Shown: positions 23,395 to 33,625 of the stretch, in pieces | How positions within the stretch are numbered: position 1 is the stretch's first letter | Layout: each line of letters begins with the position of its first letter | Assembly (NCBI RefSeq): GCF_002205845.1 | Contig: NZ_NISI01000005.1 | Coordinates: 434,001-498,000, forward strand | Direction: 5' to 3' | Source: Roseateles puraquae | Lineage (GTDB): Bacteria; Pseudomonadota; Gammaproteobacteria; Burkholderiales; Burkholderiaceae_C | Length of the DNA stretch: 64,000 nucleotides | The notes under the pieces: model-generated | What the model was told of the DNA's origin: nothing | The model's input: the letters and a program-made list of their open reading frames with translations, nothing else | Database searches by the model: none | Translations under genes and position numbers: made by a program

Positions 23395-23426
23395 TGGATG
23401 AACTGCAAAAGCCGTGGATGAACTGC
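23395..23426. repeat. 12-bp direct repeat TGGATGAACTGC, 20-bp period
   Basis: Perfect copies at 23395-23406 and 23415-23426 lie in the 180-bp gap between the small secreted protein and the yciO gene. Two helical turns apart, they could be a regulator site for the minus-strand gene beginning at 23282, whose start is about 110 bases away. No other function is evident. Confidence 0.5.
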
Positions 23427-23462
23427 GGCCGGGCCAGGGCCGCGCCGGCCTGCCTGCCGTGT

Positions 23463-24098
23463 TCAGTCGAGCTGCAAGCCCAGGCGGCCCACCTCGCCGC
23501 GGCCCTGGCGCACCAGGATGGGCTCGTCGCCCTGGCTGAGGTCCAGCACGGTGGTGGGCTGGGCCGGGCAGGCGCCGGCATCCAGCACGAACTGAAGCTG
23601 CCGGTCCAGCCGGTCGCAGACGTCCGCGGCGTCGTTCATCGGTTCGGTGTCGCCCGGCGGGATCAGCGTGGTGGACAGCAGCGGCTCGCCGAAGAGCGCG
23701 AGCAGATCCTGCATCACGCGGTGCTCGGGCACGCGCAGCCCGATGGTGCGCCGGCTCGGGTGGGAGAGCCGCCGCGGCACTTCCTTGGTGGCCGGCAGGA
23801 TGAAGGTGTATGGGCCGGGCGTGGCGAGCTTGAGCAGCCGGTACTGCCGGTTGTCCACCATGGCGTAGGTGGCCAGCTCCGAGAGGTCGCGGCACAGCAG
23901 CGTCAGGTGGTGCTTGTCGTCCACCCCGCGCACCCGCCGCAGCGCCTCGGCCGCGGCTTTGTCGTTCAGGTGGCAGACGAGCGCATAGCTGGAATCGGTC
24001 GGCACCGCACCCAGCCCGCCGGACTGCAGCATCTGCACGCACTGCCGCAGGAAGCGCGGTTGCGGGTTGTCGGGGTGAACTTCGAAGAGCTGGGCCAT
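23463..24098 (-). CDS. yciO: Sua5/YciO/YrdC family protein
   Basis: A 211-residue protein of the threonylcarbamoyl-AMP synthase superfamily. Landmarks are GGLGAVPTDSSYALVCHLND near the start, KHHLTLLCRDLSELATYA (where TsaC has K-R/P), GPYTFILPAT and TIGLRVPEH. Its form matches the YciO branch, which is related to the tRNA t6A enzyme TsaC but has a distinct, poorly defined role. It precedes no tsa gene; instead the PHP-family rnm gene lies directly upstream on the same strand, the same pairing as in E. coli. Confidence 0.85.
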   Translation of the reverse strand: MAQLFEVHPDNPQPRFLRQCVQMLQSGGLGAVPTDSSYALVCHLNDKAAAEALRRVRGVDDKHHLTLLCRDLSELATYAMVDNRQYRLLKLATPGPYTFILPATKEVPRRLSHPSRRTIGLRVPEHRVMQDLLALFGEPLLSTTLIPPGDTEPMNDAADVCDRLDRQLQFVLDAGACPAQPTTVLDLSQGDEPILVRQGRGEVGRLGLQLD

Positions 24099-24134
24099 GC
24101 CGCTAGGTTAAACCCACCGGCGCGACGGGGCGTG

Positions 24135-24992
24135 TCAGTGAATGCGCTCAGCCAGCGCCGCCCACACCGGCTGCAGACTGGCCGCCAGCGGCGGCAGGGC
24201 GCCGAGGTCGACGCGGCTTTCCTCGGGGCTGTGGAAGTCCGAGCCGCGTGAGGCCAGCAGGCCGAACTCCTGGGCCGTTTCGGCGTATTCCTGGAATTCG
24301 GCCGCGGTGTGGCTGCCGGTCACCACCTCGATGCCCCGGCCGCCGTGGCCGATGAACTCGGTGATGAGGGCGTATTCCTCGGTGGGTGTGAAGTCGTAGC
24401 GGCCCGGGTGGGCGATGACGGCAATGCCGCCGGCGCGGGTGATCCAGCCGACCGCGTCCTTCAGCGCCGCCCACCGGTGCGGCACGAAGCCGGGCTTGCC
24501 TTCGGTCAGGAAGCGGCGAAAGACCTCGGGCACATCCGCGCAGTGGCCGGCGTCGACCAGGAAGCGGGCGAAATGGGTGCGCGAGATCAGCTCCGGGTTG
24601 CCCACGTACTTCAGCGCGCCCTCGAAGGCGCCGCGGATGCCGACCTGGGCCAGGCCCTCGGCCATCTCGCGGGCGCGGGCCTCGCGGCCGCCGCGGGTGG
24701 CACGCAGGCCCTCGGCCATCTCGGTGGAGGTGTGGTCGAACCCCAGGCCGACGATGTGCACCACGCGGCCGGCGAAGGTCACCGAGATCTCGGTGCCGGT
24801 CAGGTAGGGCAGGCCAAGCGCCCGGGCGGCGTCGATGGCGCGCTGCTGGCCGCCGATCTCGTCATGGTCGGTCAGCGACCACAGCTGCACGCCGGCCGCC
24901 TTGGCCCGGGCCGCCAGGGCCTCGGGCGTCAGCGTGCCGTCCGACACGACGGAATGGCAGTGCAGATCGGCGTTCAGGGTGGTTTCGAGCAT
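24135..24992 (-). CDS. rnm: PHP-domain 5'-3' exoribonuclease (RNase AM, YciV/TrpH family)
   Basis: A 285-residue PHP phosphoesterase. Metal-binding motifs are all present: DLHCHSVVSDG, LTDHDEIGG, IAHPGRYDF and GSDFHSPEE. E. coli RNase AM (YciV) trims 5' ends of 5S/16S/23S rRNA and degrades short RNAs or 3',5'-bisphosphate nucleotides; this function is inferred from family and from the yciO neighbour 36 bases downstream. A GTG at 24995 directly before the ATG is an alternative start. Confidence 0.88.
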   Translation of the reverse strand: MLETTLNADLHCHSVVSDGTLTPEALAARAKAAGVQLWSLTDHDEIGGQQRAIDAARALGLPYLTGTEISVTFAGRVVHIVGLGFDHTSTEMAEGLRATRGGREARAREMAEGLAQVGIRGAFEGALKYVGNPELISRTHFARFLVDAGHCADVPEVFRRFLTEGKPGFVPHRWAALKDAVGWITRAGGIAVIAHPGRYDFTPTEEYALITEFIGHGGRGIEVVTGSHTAAEFQEYAETAQEFGLLASRGSDFHSPEESRVDLGALPPLAASLQPVWAALAERIH

Positions 24993-25016
24993 CACCCCCC
25001 GATTGTGTCAGCGCGG

Positions 25017-26936
25017 CTAAAGCCGGAAGGCGTTGACGGTTTCGTCCATGCCCTGGGCCTGGGCACGCAGGCTGTCGGCGGCGGCGGCGGCTTCTTCCAC
25101 CAGGGCGGCGTTCTGCTGGGTCATGGCGTCGATGGCCTGGACGGCGTCGCCCACTTCCGCCGTTTGCTGGGCTTCGGCGCGGGTCTGCTCGGCCATGGCG
25201 TGGATGAGGCCGCTCATGTGCTGCACCTTGCCGAGGATGGCCTGCACGGCCTCACCGGCAGCGGCCGCCTGCGAAGTGCCGGTTTCCACGCGTTCGACGG
25301 ACTGCGCAATCAGGCTCTTGATCTCCCGCGCCGCGGTGGCGCTGCGCTGGGCCAGGGCCCGCACTTCAGACGCCACCACCGCAAAGCCCCGCCCGGCATC
25401 GCCCGCGCGGGCGGCTTCCACGGCAGCGTTCAGCGCGAGGATGTTGGTCTGGAAGGCAATGCCGTCGATCAGGCCCGTGATGTCGGCGATGTGGCGGCTC
25501 GCGTCGTCGATGCCCTGCATCGTGCCCACCACCGCCTGCACCACGCGGCCGCCCTCCGAGGCCACGCTGGCGGCCTCCTGCGCCAGCACTTCAGCATCCC
25601 GGGCGGAGTCGCGGCTGTGTTGCACGGCCGCGGTGAGCGACTGCACGTTGGACGCCGTTTGCTGCAGCCGTGCGGCGGCCTGCTCGGTGCGGTCGGCCAG
25701 GTCCTGGTTGCCGGCGGCGATTTCCTGCACCGCATGCCGGATGCCGCCGGCGTCCGCGTGGATGCGTTCCACCAGCGCGCGCAGTCGCTGCTGCATGTGG
25801 TCGAGCGCGGTGAGCACCCGGCCGAGTTCGTCGTGGCGACCCACGGGCACCGGCTGGCTGAGGTCGCCAGCGGCAATGCGCTCCGTCACGTCCACCATCT
25901 GACGCACCGGCCCGAGCAGTTGGCGGATGGAGCGGATCATGATGAAGATCATCAAGGCCAGGGCCGCCGGCAGCAGGGCCAGCACGAGATTGCGGCGCCA
26001 CTGGGCCGCCTCGGCGCGGGCCTCAAGCACGGTATCCAGTACCGCCATCACCTGCTCGCTCAGCCGCGCCTGCACGGCGCCTGCGTCGCTCAGCCGGGTG
26101 GCGAGCTGGTCGAGTGGGAAGTTCACGTCCTTGGCGGCGGCTTCCAGCGTGTCGTCCACTTGCTGGCGCTGGCTGCGGGCCGCGTCGGCCAAGGGTTGCA
26201 GCTTCTCCTTCAGGCCGGCGTCGCCCGCTTCCAGCGCGAGCTGGAGATGGGCCAGCATCTGCGCCGCATGCTCGCGGTAGCGGGTGTGGGCAGCGGCCAT
26301 GCTGGCAAGGTCGTCCACCGCGGCGGCGCGGGCGAGGGCGGTCAGCTCCGACAGCGCGTCCTGCACCCGCGGGGCCGACTGCAGGCCGGCCACGATGGCG
26401 AAGTAGGACGCGGCTTCCGGGTCCAGCAGCAGCCCGGTGCCGGCATTGAGCTGCGTGATGCCATCGAACGCGGCATGGGCCAGGCGCGCCTGCGCGGTCA
26501 GCAGCTTGGGCGCATCCAGCGGGCCGTCGGTCAAGGCCTTCAGCAAGGCGGCCTGCTGCTCGCGCAGCGGCTTGATCAGATCGCGCTGCCGTGCGGCGAG
26601 TGCTGGATCGAGCGTGGGCTCGGCCAGCAGGGCTTCCAGGGCGTCCAGCGCCTGGCGGGCCTTGTCTGCCGCGGCGAGCGCCTGGGGTTTGGCGTCCGGC
26701 CGGGTGCTCAAGGCCTCGGCGCCCAGCACGCGCTGCTGCTGCAGGGCTGACAGCACCTGCTGCCAGGCCCGGTTGGCGGGCAGGCCGCTTTGCTCGTCAG
26801 CCACGACGCTCAGTTGACTGGCGTAGTGCCGCAACAGCATGCCGCTGGGCAGCAGGCCCATCAGCAAGGACAGCACGGCCACCAGCGCGAGCCGGGTGCG
26901 CAGGCTCCAGTGCTCAGAGAACTTCAGCAGGGACAT
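25017..26936 (-). CDS. Methyl-accepting chemotaxis protein
   Basis: A 639-residue transmembrane chemoreceptor. The first helix (about residues 13-35) and second (about 320-342, [18 protein letters not shown]) enclose a mostly helical periplasmic domain; a HAMP domain follows, then the signalling domain with the conserved hairpin tip [20 protein letters not shown] and [18 protein letters not shown]. The C-terminus lacks a CheR-binding pentapeptide. The ATG at 26936 has GGAAG close upstream and overlaps the GGDEF-EAL gene by 23 bases, so both are probably cotranslated and linked in signalling. No che genes lie in the window. Confidence 0.93.
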   Translation of the reverse strand: MSLLKFSEHWSLRTRLALVAVLSLLMGLLPSGMLLRHYASQLSVVADEQSGLPANRAWQQVLSALQQQRVLGAEALSTRPDAKPQALAAADKARQALDALEALLAEPTLDPALAARQRDLIKPLREQQAALLKALTDGPLDAPKLLTAQARLAHAAFDGITQLNAGTGLLLDPEAASYFAIVAGLQSAPRVQDALSELTALARAAAVDDLASMAAAHTRYREHAAQMLAHLQLALEAGDAGLKEKLQPLADAARSQRQQVDDTLEAAAKDVNFPLDQLATRLSDAGAVQARLSEQVMAVLDTVLEARAEAAQWRRNLVLALLPAALALMIFIMIRSIRQLLGPVRQMVDVTERIAAGDLSQPVPVGRHDELGRVLTALDHMQQRLRALVERIHADAGGIRHAVQEIAAGNQDLADRTEQAAARLQQTASNVQSLTAAVQHSRDSARDAEVLAQEAASVASEGGRVVQAVVGTMQGIDDASRHIADITGLIDGIAFQTNILALNAAVEAARAGDAGRGFAVVASEVRALAQRSATAAREIKSLIAQSVERVETGTSQAAAAGEAVQAILGKVQHMSGLIHAMAEQTRAEAQQTAEVGDAVQAIDAMTQQNAALVEEAAAAADSLRAQAQGMDETVNAFRL

Positions 26937-28758
26937 GATCTTCCACGGTCGTGAGGGCATGGATGGACCGCTGGCGGCGGTCCACGAAGAAGCGGCTGCC
27001 GCCGGCGCGGCCTTTGGCCACGCGCTTGGGTTCGGCCAGGGCGGCGGCCAGCGCGCGGGCACTGTCGAAACTGCCCGGCTGGTGTAGCAGCGCGCCGCAG
27101 GAGATCGTGGGCAGCGGGTGGAAGCTGGGCTGGTTCTGGCGGTTGAGCGTCACATAGCCGCCAGCGGCCAGGTGCTCGGCCGAGAAGAAGCTGCGCACCC
27201 CCGCGTCGAAGGCCGCGCAGACGCGGTCCAGCCGGTCTTCCCAGTCGGCGCTGCGCAGCACCATGACGAAGTCGTCACCGCCGATGTGGCCGACGAAGTC
27301 GATCTGCGGGTCGGCCGCCCGGGTCAGTGCCTGGGCGGCGAGGCGGATGATGTCGTCGCCCACGCGGTAGCCGTAGACATCATTGAAGGGCTTGAAATGG
27401 TCGATGTCCCAGACCGCGGCCAGGAAGGTCTCGCCGCCTTCGATGAGGCGGTCGAGGTGGTGGTCGATGGGCACGTTGCCCGGCAGCAGCGTCAGCGGGT
27501 TGGCATAGCGCGCCGCATGGACCTGCAGGTCGGACACCGCCTTGAGCAGGTCCGAGCATCGGCCGGAGCCGAAGTAGGCGCCGTCGCGGGTGACGATGAA
27601 GCCGTCGGTCAGCAGCCGCTCGTCGAGGTTGGCCACAGCATCGCTCATCGCGCGCAGCGGCGTGCTGACGTCGAACACTAGCGGGTGCGTGTCCATCACC
27701 TCCACGCAGCTGCGCTTGGCGAAGATGTCCATGAAGTAACGCTCCGTGCTGCGCTTGAGCACCTGCAGGGAGCGCAGCAGGCCGACCGGACGCTGCTGAT
27801 CGTCCAGTACCGGCACGGCCAGCAGCTGCTCGTCTTTCTGGAACAGCTCCACGATCTGGCGGCACGTGGCGTCAGGCGTGGTCGTCAGGGCGCGGCGAGC
27901 GAGCTGCGCGGCGGTCGTGATGGCGCCCTGTTCGAGCGGCAGGGCGAGGTCGTTCTGCAGCAGCCGGGGCTGGGCGGCGGCCGCGAGCCGTCCGCTCCAT
28001 TGCGCACCCAGCCGGGCGCGCGGCGTGGCGCTCGGGCGGGCGAAGAGGTAGCCCTGGCACAGGCTGATGCCCAGGCGGCGCAGCACCTCCAGGTCGGGCT
28101 CCTGCTCCAGGCCTTCGGCCACGACCTCGCCGCCGCTGGTGGCCGCCATTTCGACGATGGAGCGCACGAACTGCTGCTTCAGGGGCTCCTGGGCGATGCC
28201 GTCGATGAAGTGGCGATCGATCTTGACGAAGTCGGGCCGCATTTCCATCCAGCGCCGCAGCGAGGCGAAGCCTTCGCCGAGGTCGTCCAGCGCGATCCGA
28301 AAGCCATGCGCCCGCAGCGCGGCCAGCGTGCCGCCCAGCTGAGCCAGGTCATCGATGGGCCGGGTCTCGGTCAGCTCAATGACGATGCGCGAGGTGGGCA
28401 GCCCCAGCTCACGCAGCTCCTGCGCCAGGGTGCCGACATGCTCGCGCGCGGCCAGCAAGGTGTCGGCGGTGACGTTGATGAAGAGCTGACCCGGCAGGCC
28501 AAGGGCCTTGAAGCGCTCGGCGGCGCGGCGCACGATGAGCTGCTCCAGCTCGATCAGGCGGCCACAGCGCGCGGCCGCGTCGAACAGCACCAGCGGCGAA
28601 TGCAGCGGCCCGTCGGCGGGTGCGCGGGTCAGGGCCTCGAAGGCGTAGATCTCGGCCCGGTCGATGGCGACCAGGGGCTGGAAGTGGATGTCGAAGCTGC
28701 GCTGGCGGATCAGCCGGTCCAGCGCGGTGGCAAGCGGGTCGGGCGCGGTCTCGCGCAT
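26914..28758 (-). CDS. EAL-CBS-GGDEF c-di-GMP signalling protein
   Basis: A 614-residue cytoplasmic protein. The N-terminal EAL domain (residues ~15-255) has Glu41 in [31 protein letters not shown] and EGLEQEP, so phosphodiesterase activity is plausible. Two CBS-like segments follow (~300-420), then a GGDEF domain (~440-595) with GGDDFVMVL at the active site and [20 protein letters not shown]. Both halves look catalytically competent. The ATG at 28758 has GGAG 8 bases before it, better than an open start at 28794. It precedes and overlaps the chemoreceptor gene, an unusual pairing of c-di-GMP turnover with an MCP. Confidence 0.9.
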   Translation of the reverse strand: MRETAPDPLATALDRLIRQRSFDIHFQPLVAIDRAEIYAFEALTRAPADGPLHSPLVLFDAAARCGRLIELEQLIVRRAAERFKALGLPGQLFINVTADTLLAAREHVGTLAQELRELGLPTSRIVIELTETRPIDDLAQLGGTLAALRAHGFRIALDDLGEGFASLRRWMEMRPDFVKIDRHFIDGIAQEPLKQQFVRSIVEMAATSGGEVVAEGLEQEPDLEVLRRLGISLCQGYLFARPSATPRARLGAQWSGRLAAAAQPRLLQNDLALPLEQGAITTAAQLARRALTTTPDATCRQIVELFQKDEQLLAVPVLDDQQRPVGLLRSLQVLKRSTERYFMDIFAKRSCVEVMDTHPLVFDVSTPLRAMSDAVANLDERLLTDGFIVTRDGAYFGSGRCSDLLKAVSDLQVHAARYANPLTLLPGNVPIDHHLDRLIEGGETFLAAVWDIDHFKPFNDVYGYRVGDDIIRLAAQALTRAADPQIDFVGHIGGDDFVMVLRSADWEDRLDRVCAAFDAGVRSFFSAEHLAAGGYVTLNRQNQPSFHPLPTISCGALLHQPGSFDSARALAAALAEPKRVAKGRAGGSRFFVDRRQRSIHALTTVEDHVPAEVL

Positions 28759-28882
28759 GAGGTGAACTCCGGGCGGCGAGCGTGCGAGAGACATCCCCGC
28801 GCGCTGCCGTCCGGCATTCTTGAAACGAGTTGTGACAGTCCGGTGTCGCCGCCTGGGCGCGCCCTGCGGACCGAGAAAAGCG

Positions 28883-30607
28883 TCACACCTGCGCGGCCTC
28901 GATCACGTACTGCACCCGCTGCTGGCCCTGCCATTCGTCCAGGCTCAGGCGGTAGGCCAGCGTGGCACGCTCGGGGAGCATCTCGATGTGGTTGAACCAG
29001 ATCGCGTCCACCAACCGGCCCGCCTGGCGCAGCCGCAGCTTGAGGTGCTTCTCGCCCACCAGGCGCTGGGAGATGAGCTCGAAGCGGTCGCAGAACACTG
29101 GCGGCTCGAAGCCCTGGCCCCAGACCTGGCCGTCCAGCAGCCGCGCGGTGTCGGGCGTGGCGGCCTCGGGCGGCAGGGCGCCATCGTGGCGCAGCGTGCG
29201 GGTCAGGTCCTGTTCATTGAGCCATTCATCCGCCACGCGCGCCAGCGCCATGGCAAAGCGGTTCACGTCGTCCACCGCCAGCGTGGCGCCGGCCGCCATG
29301 GCATGGCCGCCGAACTTGGCCAGCAGGTCGGGCTCGCGCTTGCTGACGAGGTCGAGCGCATCCCGCAGGTGAAAGCCGGGAATCGAGCGCCCCGAGCCCT
29401 TGAGGTGGCCATCCGCGCCACGCGCGAACACGAAGGTCGGGCGGTGCACGCGGTCCTTGATGCGCGAGGCCACGATGCCGACCACGCCTTCATGGAAGTC
29501 GGCATCGAAGAGCGCTACGGCGGGCGGGAGCGCGCCGGCCAGCGCTTCGATCAGGCCGTCCAGCCGCGCCTCGGCCATCTCGCGCATGCCGGCCTCGATG
29601 TCGCGGCGCTCGCGGTTGATGGTGTCGAGTTGCGTGGCCAGGGCCAGGGCGCGCTCCGGGTCGTCGGTGGTCAGGGTCTCGATGCCCAGCGTCATGTCGG
29701 CCAGGCGGCCGGCGGCGTTGATGCGCGGGCCCAGGGCGAAGCCGAGGTCGAAGCCCTGCGCCTTGCTCGCGTCGCGCTTGGCGGCAGAGAACAGGGCCAT
29801 GACGCCCGGCTGGGCGCGACCGGCGCGCATGCGCTTCAGGCCTTGGGCCACGAGGCGGCGGTTGTTGGCGTCGAGCTTCACCACGTCGGCCACGGTGCCC
29901 AGGGCCACGAGGTCGAGCAGGCCGTCCAGCCGTGGCACCTCGGCGAAGGCGCCGCGGGCGCGCAGCTCGGCCCTCAGGCCCATCAGCACATAAAACGCCA
30001 CGCCCACGCCGGCCAGCGACTTGCTGGCGAACCCGCACCCCGGCTGGTTGGGGTTGACGATGGCATCCGCCTCGGGCACGACGACGGCGCCGTCCAGCAC
30101 GGCCGGCAGGTGGTGGTCGGTCACCAGCACCTTCAGGCCATGGGCGCGGGCGTGGGCGACGCCGGCCAGGCTGGCGATGCCGTTGTCCACGGTCACCAGC
30201 AGCGCGGGCTGCTGCTCCAGCGCGAGGTCGACGATGGTGGGCGTGAGGCCGTAGCCGTGCACCGCGCGGTCGGGCACCACGTAGCCGAGGTGGCCCGGCT
30301 GCGCGCCCAGCAGGCGCAGGCCGCGCAGCATGACGGCGCAGGCGGTGGCGCCATCGCAGTCGTAGTCAGCCACGATGACGATGCGCTCGCCGCGCTGCAG
30401 GCTGTCGGCCAGCAGCGTGGCCGCTTCGGGCAGGCCCTTGAGGCCGCTGGGCGGCAGCAACTGGGCGAGGCTGTCGTCCAGCTCCGCGGCCTCGCGCACG
30501 CCGCGTGCGGCCAGCAGCCGGGCCAGCAGCGGCGCGACGCCGGCCTGTTCCAGCGCCCAGGCGGTGCGCGGGGGCACCTCGCGTTCAATCAGCCGCGGTG
30601 CGTTCAC
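28883..30607 (-). CDS. recJ: Single-stranded-DNA-specific exonuclease RecJ
   Basis: A 574-residue DHH-family 5'-3' exonuclease used in RecF-pathway recombination and mismatch repair. The DHH core shows IVIVADYDCDGATACAVM, VTVDNGIAS, VTDHHLP, GTVADVV, and the DHHA1 motif GGHAMAAGAT; the C-terminal OB-fold is represented by the last ~100 residues. Starts at GTG 30607, overlapping the stop of the upstream gene (GTGA), so the two genes are coupled. Length is normal for the family. Confidence 0.96.
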   Translation of the reverse strand: MNAPRLIEREVPPRTAWALEQAGVAPLLARLLAARGVREAAELDDSLAQLLPPSGLKGLPEAATLLADSLQRGERIVIVADYDCDGATACAVMLRGLRLLGAQPGHLGYVVPDRAVHGYGLTPTIVDLALEQQPALLVTVDNGIASLAGVAHARAHGLKVLVTDHHLPAVLDGAVVVPEADAIVNPNQPGCGFASKSLAGVGVAFYVLMGLRAELRARGAFAEVPRLDGLLDLVALGTVADVVKLDANNRRLVAQGLKRMRAGRAQPGVMALFSAAKRDASKAQGFDLGFALGPRINAAGRLADMTLGIETLTTDDPERALALATQLDTINRERRDIEAGMREMAEARLDGLIEALAGALPPAVALFDADFHEGVVGIVASRIKDRVHRPTFVFARGADGHLKGSGRSIPGFHLRDALDLVSKREPDLLAKFGGHAMAAGATLAVDDVNRFAMALARVADEWLNEQDLTRTLRHDGALPPEAATPDTARLLDGQVWGQGFEPPVFCDRFELISQRLVGEKHLKLRLRQAGRLVDAIWFNHIEMLPERATLAYRLSLDEWQGQQRVQYVIEAAQV

Positions 30608-31479
30608 AGCGACTCCATCACGGCGGCCAGGTCCGGCGCCTGCCAGCGCCGCTTGAGCTTGTCGAAGAAGGACAACGGCTGCTGCGTGAAACGGCGCGCA
30701 TGCCGCTCGCCGCACAGCGTCAGGCTTGTCAGCGGCTGGGCCAGCGGACCGGCGTCCAGGCGTTGCCAGGCCTCGGCCCAGGCGGCGAGGTCGCCAGCCA
30801 GCAGCGGGGCGGTGAGGCGGTCGTCCACCGTCACGTCCAGCGCCGCGGGGCCGGCGCGGCCGATGTCGCCGATCCAGACCGAATTGACCGCATGCGCGCC
30901 GCGGGCCTCGCGTTCGAGGTTCAGCGCGTGCCCGTGGAGCAGCATCTGGGCCTCGTTCTGCCAGCGGCGCAGTATGCGGCTGTCGGGCAGCCAGGGCTCG
31001 ATCGGCCGGCCGGCGGCGCGCTCGATGCTGGCCGCCTGCAGCCCGTCCAGTGCACTCGCGTGGCCGATGGCCCAGCGCGTGGGCGAGAGCAGGCGCCATT
31101 GCCAGCCCTCGGCCTCCGGCCAGAGTTCCTTCAGCACTGCCGCGAAGCGGGCTGCGTCAGACTCCGACAGCGCCAGCGCATCCGGTGGCAGCACGTCGAC
31201 CCCATCGGTGCCGACCGACAGGTGCACCGGCGTCATCAGTGCCCAGGTCAGCCTGGCGTCGGCGTCCACCGCCCAGGCCGCCGCACTCGGGGCAGCCTGG
31301 CCGCGCAGGGCGGCGAGCGCCACATGGTGAGGTGGCTGGGGCGAGTATTCGTCGCCGCCCCAGGTCTCGGCCGGGCTGAGGCGGGCCAGCTGCGCCGCGA
31401 GGTTGGGCAGCGCGAGGCCGGAAAAGGCATGCCGCGCGGCGTCGTCCAGCGCGCCGGCATGGGGAATCAACAGGTGCAT
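30604..31479 (-). CDS. Conserved hypothetical protein linked to recJ
   Basis: A 291-residue cytoplasmic protein with no motif I can assign. It starts MHLLIPHAGALDD and contains repeated LP/WP-rich loops (ELWPEAEGWQWRLLS, RRWQNEAQMLLHGH). Homologues directly upstream of recJ occur across Burkholderiales; automated annotation often labels them cofactor-independent phosphoglycerate mutase-like, but the metal-binding and Ser motifs of that family are not evident to me. The overlap with recJ (stop within its GTG) suggests coordinated expression. Confidence 0.7.
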   Translation of the reverse strand: MHLLIPHAGALDDAARHAFSGLALPNLAAQLARLSPAETWGGDEYSPQPPHHVALAALRGQAAPSAAAWAVDADARLTWALMTPVHLSVGTDGVDVLPPDALALSESDAARFAAVLKELWPEAEGWQWRLLSPTRWAIGHASALDGLQAASIERAAGRPIEPWLPDSRILRRWQNEAQMLLHGHALNLEREARGAHAVNSVWIGDIGRAGPAALDVTVDDRLTAPLLAGDLAAWAEAWQRLDAGPLAQPLTSLTLCGERHARRFTQQPLSFFDKLKRRWQAPDLAAVMESL

Positions 31480-31512
31480 GGGGGCGGATTATCCCGAGGG
31501 GCATTCAAGGCG

Positions 31513-31530
31513 TTGTCACACAAGCTTCAT
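31513..31530 (+). promoter_or_regulatory. Candidate Pho box upstream of ppk1
   Basis: TTGTCACACAAGCTTCAT resembles the PhoB consensus of two 7-base CTGTCAT units separated by four bases (about 5 and 4 matches). It lies 12 bases upstream of ppk1, a gene under PhoB control in several bacteria. The close distance to the start and partial match make it tentative. Confidence 0.35.
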
Positions 31531-31542
31531 ACACTTTTCGCC

Positions 31543-33588
31543 ATGACCGACCCGACTCCGCTGAAGCTCCTCAACCGCGAACAGGCCATCCTCGAATTCA
31601 ACCGCCGGGTGCTGGCCCAGGCCCAGCGCGAGGACGTGCCCTTGCTGGAGCGGCTGCGCTACGTGTGCATCGTGTCGAGCAACCTGGACGAGTTCTTCGA
31701 GGTGCGCTTCGCCGACATGCTGGACGCCGCGCGCGACCCGCTGAGCCCGGTCAGCGGTGCCGATGTCGAGCGTGTCGGCCGCGCCGCCCACACGCTGATC
31801 GACGAGCAGTACCACGTCTTCAATGAGCAGCTGACGCCGTTGCTTCGCGCGCAGCGCATCGTGATCCTGAACCACGCCGACCGCGACGAGGCCCAGCGCG
31901 CCTGGGTGCAGAAGTTCTTCGAGCGCGAGGTGCGCCCGCTGCTGGTGCCGGTGGGCCTGGACCCGGCCCACCCCTTCCCGCAGGTGGCCAACAAGTCGCT
32001 GCACTTCATCGCGCGGCTGTCGGGCAAGGACGCCTTCGGGCGCGACACCCGCATCGCCATCGTCAAGGTGCCGCGGGTGCTGCCGCGCGTCATCAAGCTG
32101 CCGGCGGCCGTCAGTGAGGGGCGCCAGGCTTTCGTGCTGCTCACGAGCGTCATCCGCGCGCACCTGGAGGAGCTCTTCCCCGGCCGCAAGGTCGAGGCCT
32201 TCTCGCAGTTCCGCGTGACGCGTGACTCCGACCTGGAGGTGGACGAGGAGGAGATTGCCAACCTGCGCCATGCACTGCGCTCGGGCCTGACCACGCGTCA
32301 TTTCGGCCGGGCGGTGCGGCTGGAGGTGGTCAACACCTGCCCGGCGGAGCTGTCGGAGTTCCTGCTGGAGCAGTTCGCGCTGCCGGCGGCGGCGCTGTAC
32401 CGCGTCAACGGGCCGGTCAACCTGGTGCGTCTGAACGAGCTGATCGACCAGACCGATGCACCGCAGTTGCGCTTCCAGCCCTTCGAGCCGGCCTGGCCGA
32501 CGCGGCGGCTGCCGCGGCACAAGTCCATCTTCGAGCGCCTGAAGAAGGCGGACGTGCTGCTGCACCATCCCTTCGAGAGCTTCGAGCCCGTCGTGCAGAT
32601 GCTGCGCGAGGCCGTGACCGACCCGGATGTGCTCGCCATCAAGCAGACCATCTACCGCACCGGCGCCAAGAGCGAGCTGATGGACCTGCTCATCGAAGCC
32701 GCACGCCGGGGCAAGGAAGTGATGGCGGTCGTGGAGCTGAAGGCGCGCTTCGACGAAGAGGCCAACATCAACTGGGCCGAGCGCCTGGAGGCTGTGGGCG
32801 CGCAAGTGGTGTACGGCATCGTCGGCTACAAGACCCATGCCAAGCTATTGATGATCACCCGGCGCGAGAACGGCAAGCTGCGCCGTTATGCCCACATCTC
32901 CACCGGCAACTACAACCCCAAGACGGCGCGGCTCTACACCGACCTCGGCCTGCTGACGGCCGATGCCGAGCTGACCTCTGACGCCGACTCGGTGTTCCGC
33001 CAGCTCGCCTCGCTCGGCAAGTTCAAGGCGCCGCGCCGCATGCTGCTCGCGCCCTTCAACCTGCATGCGCGGCTGCTGGAGCTGCTGGGCCTGGTGGAGA
33101 AGGCGGCGCTGGGCGGCTACAAGGGCGCACGCGTGGTGGTCAAGATCAACGCGCTGACCGACGCCGAACTCATCCACGGCCTGTTGCGCGCGGCCCAGGC
33201 CGGCGCCAAGGTGGACCTGATCGTGCGCGGCGCCTGCATGCTGCCCCCTGGCCTGCCGGGCGTGAGCGACAACATCGTGGTGCGCTCCGTGGTCGGCCGC
33301 TTCCTGGAGCACACGCGGGTGCTGTACTTCCGCTGGGGGGAGGGCGAGGAAGAGACGGCGCTGTACCTGTCCAGCGCCGACTGGATGAGCCGCAACATGT
33401 TCCGCCGCATTGAAGTGGCCTGGCCGGTGCTGGATGCCCGGCTGCGCCAGCGCGTGATCGACGAAGCCCTGCAGCCCTATCTGCATGACACCATGGACGC
33501 CTGGCAGCTGGGCCCGGACGGGCGCTCGGTGCGCATCAGCAGCACCGGGGTCAGTGCGCAGCAGGCCTTGATGGGGCTGTATTCGTGA
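31543..33588 (+). CDS. ppk1: Polyphosphate kinase 1
   Basis: A 681-residue enzyme that polymerises the gamma phosphate of ATP into polyphosphate. N-terminal REQAILEFNRRVL, the catalytic PLD-like core with the autophosphorylated His region VGYKTHAKLLMITRRENG, HISTGNYN, and the second conserved His in FLEHTRVLYF are visible. Length and layout are normal. sixA follows 37 bases later in the same direction, and ppx lies convergent beyond it, so synthesis and breakdown genes form a compact cluster. Confidence 0.96.
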   Translation: MTDPTPLKLLNREQAILEFNRRVLAQAQREDVPLLERLRYVCIVSSNLDEFFEVRFADMLDAARDPLSPVSGADVERVGRAAHTLIDEQYHVFNEQLTPLLRAQRIVILNHADRDEAQRAWVQKFFEREVRPLLVPVGLDPAHPFPQVANKSLHFIARLSGKDAFGRDTRIAIVKVPRVLPRVIKLPAAVSEGRQAFVLLTSVIRAHLEELFPGRKVEAFSQFRVTRDSDLEVDEEEIANLRHALRSGLTTRHFGRAVRLEVVNTCPAELSEFLLEQFALPAAALYRVNGPVNLVRLNELIDQTDAPQLRFQPFEPAWPTRRLPRHKSIFERLKKADVLLHHPFESFEPVVQMLREAVTDPDVLAIKQTIYRTGAKSELMDLLIEAARRGKEVMAVVELKARFDEEANINWAERLEAVGAQVVYGIVGYKTHAKLLMITRRENGKLRRYAHISTGNYNPKTARLYTDLGLLTADAELTSDADSVFRQLASLGKFKAPRRMLLAPFNLHARLLELLGLVEKAALGGYKGARVVVKINALTDAELIHGLLRAAQAGAKVDLIVRGACMLPPGLPGVSDNIVVRSVVGRFLEHTRVLYFRWGEGEEETALYLSSADWMSRNMFRRIEVAWPVLDARLRQRVIDEALQPYLHDTMDAWQLGPDGRSVRISSTGVSAQQALMGLYS

Positions 33589-33625
33589 GGATCATCGGCA
33601 TGCCCTTTGCCCGCGAGGCTGCATC

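Noticed and set aside
26914-28758. Degenerate GGDEF domain
   Set aside because: GGDDF keeps the two acidic positions, so I treat the domain as potentially active.
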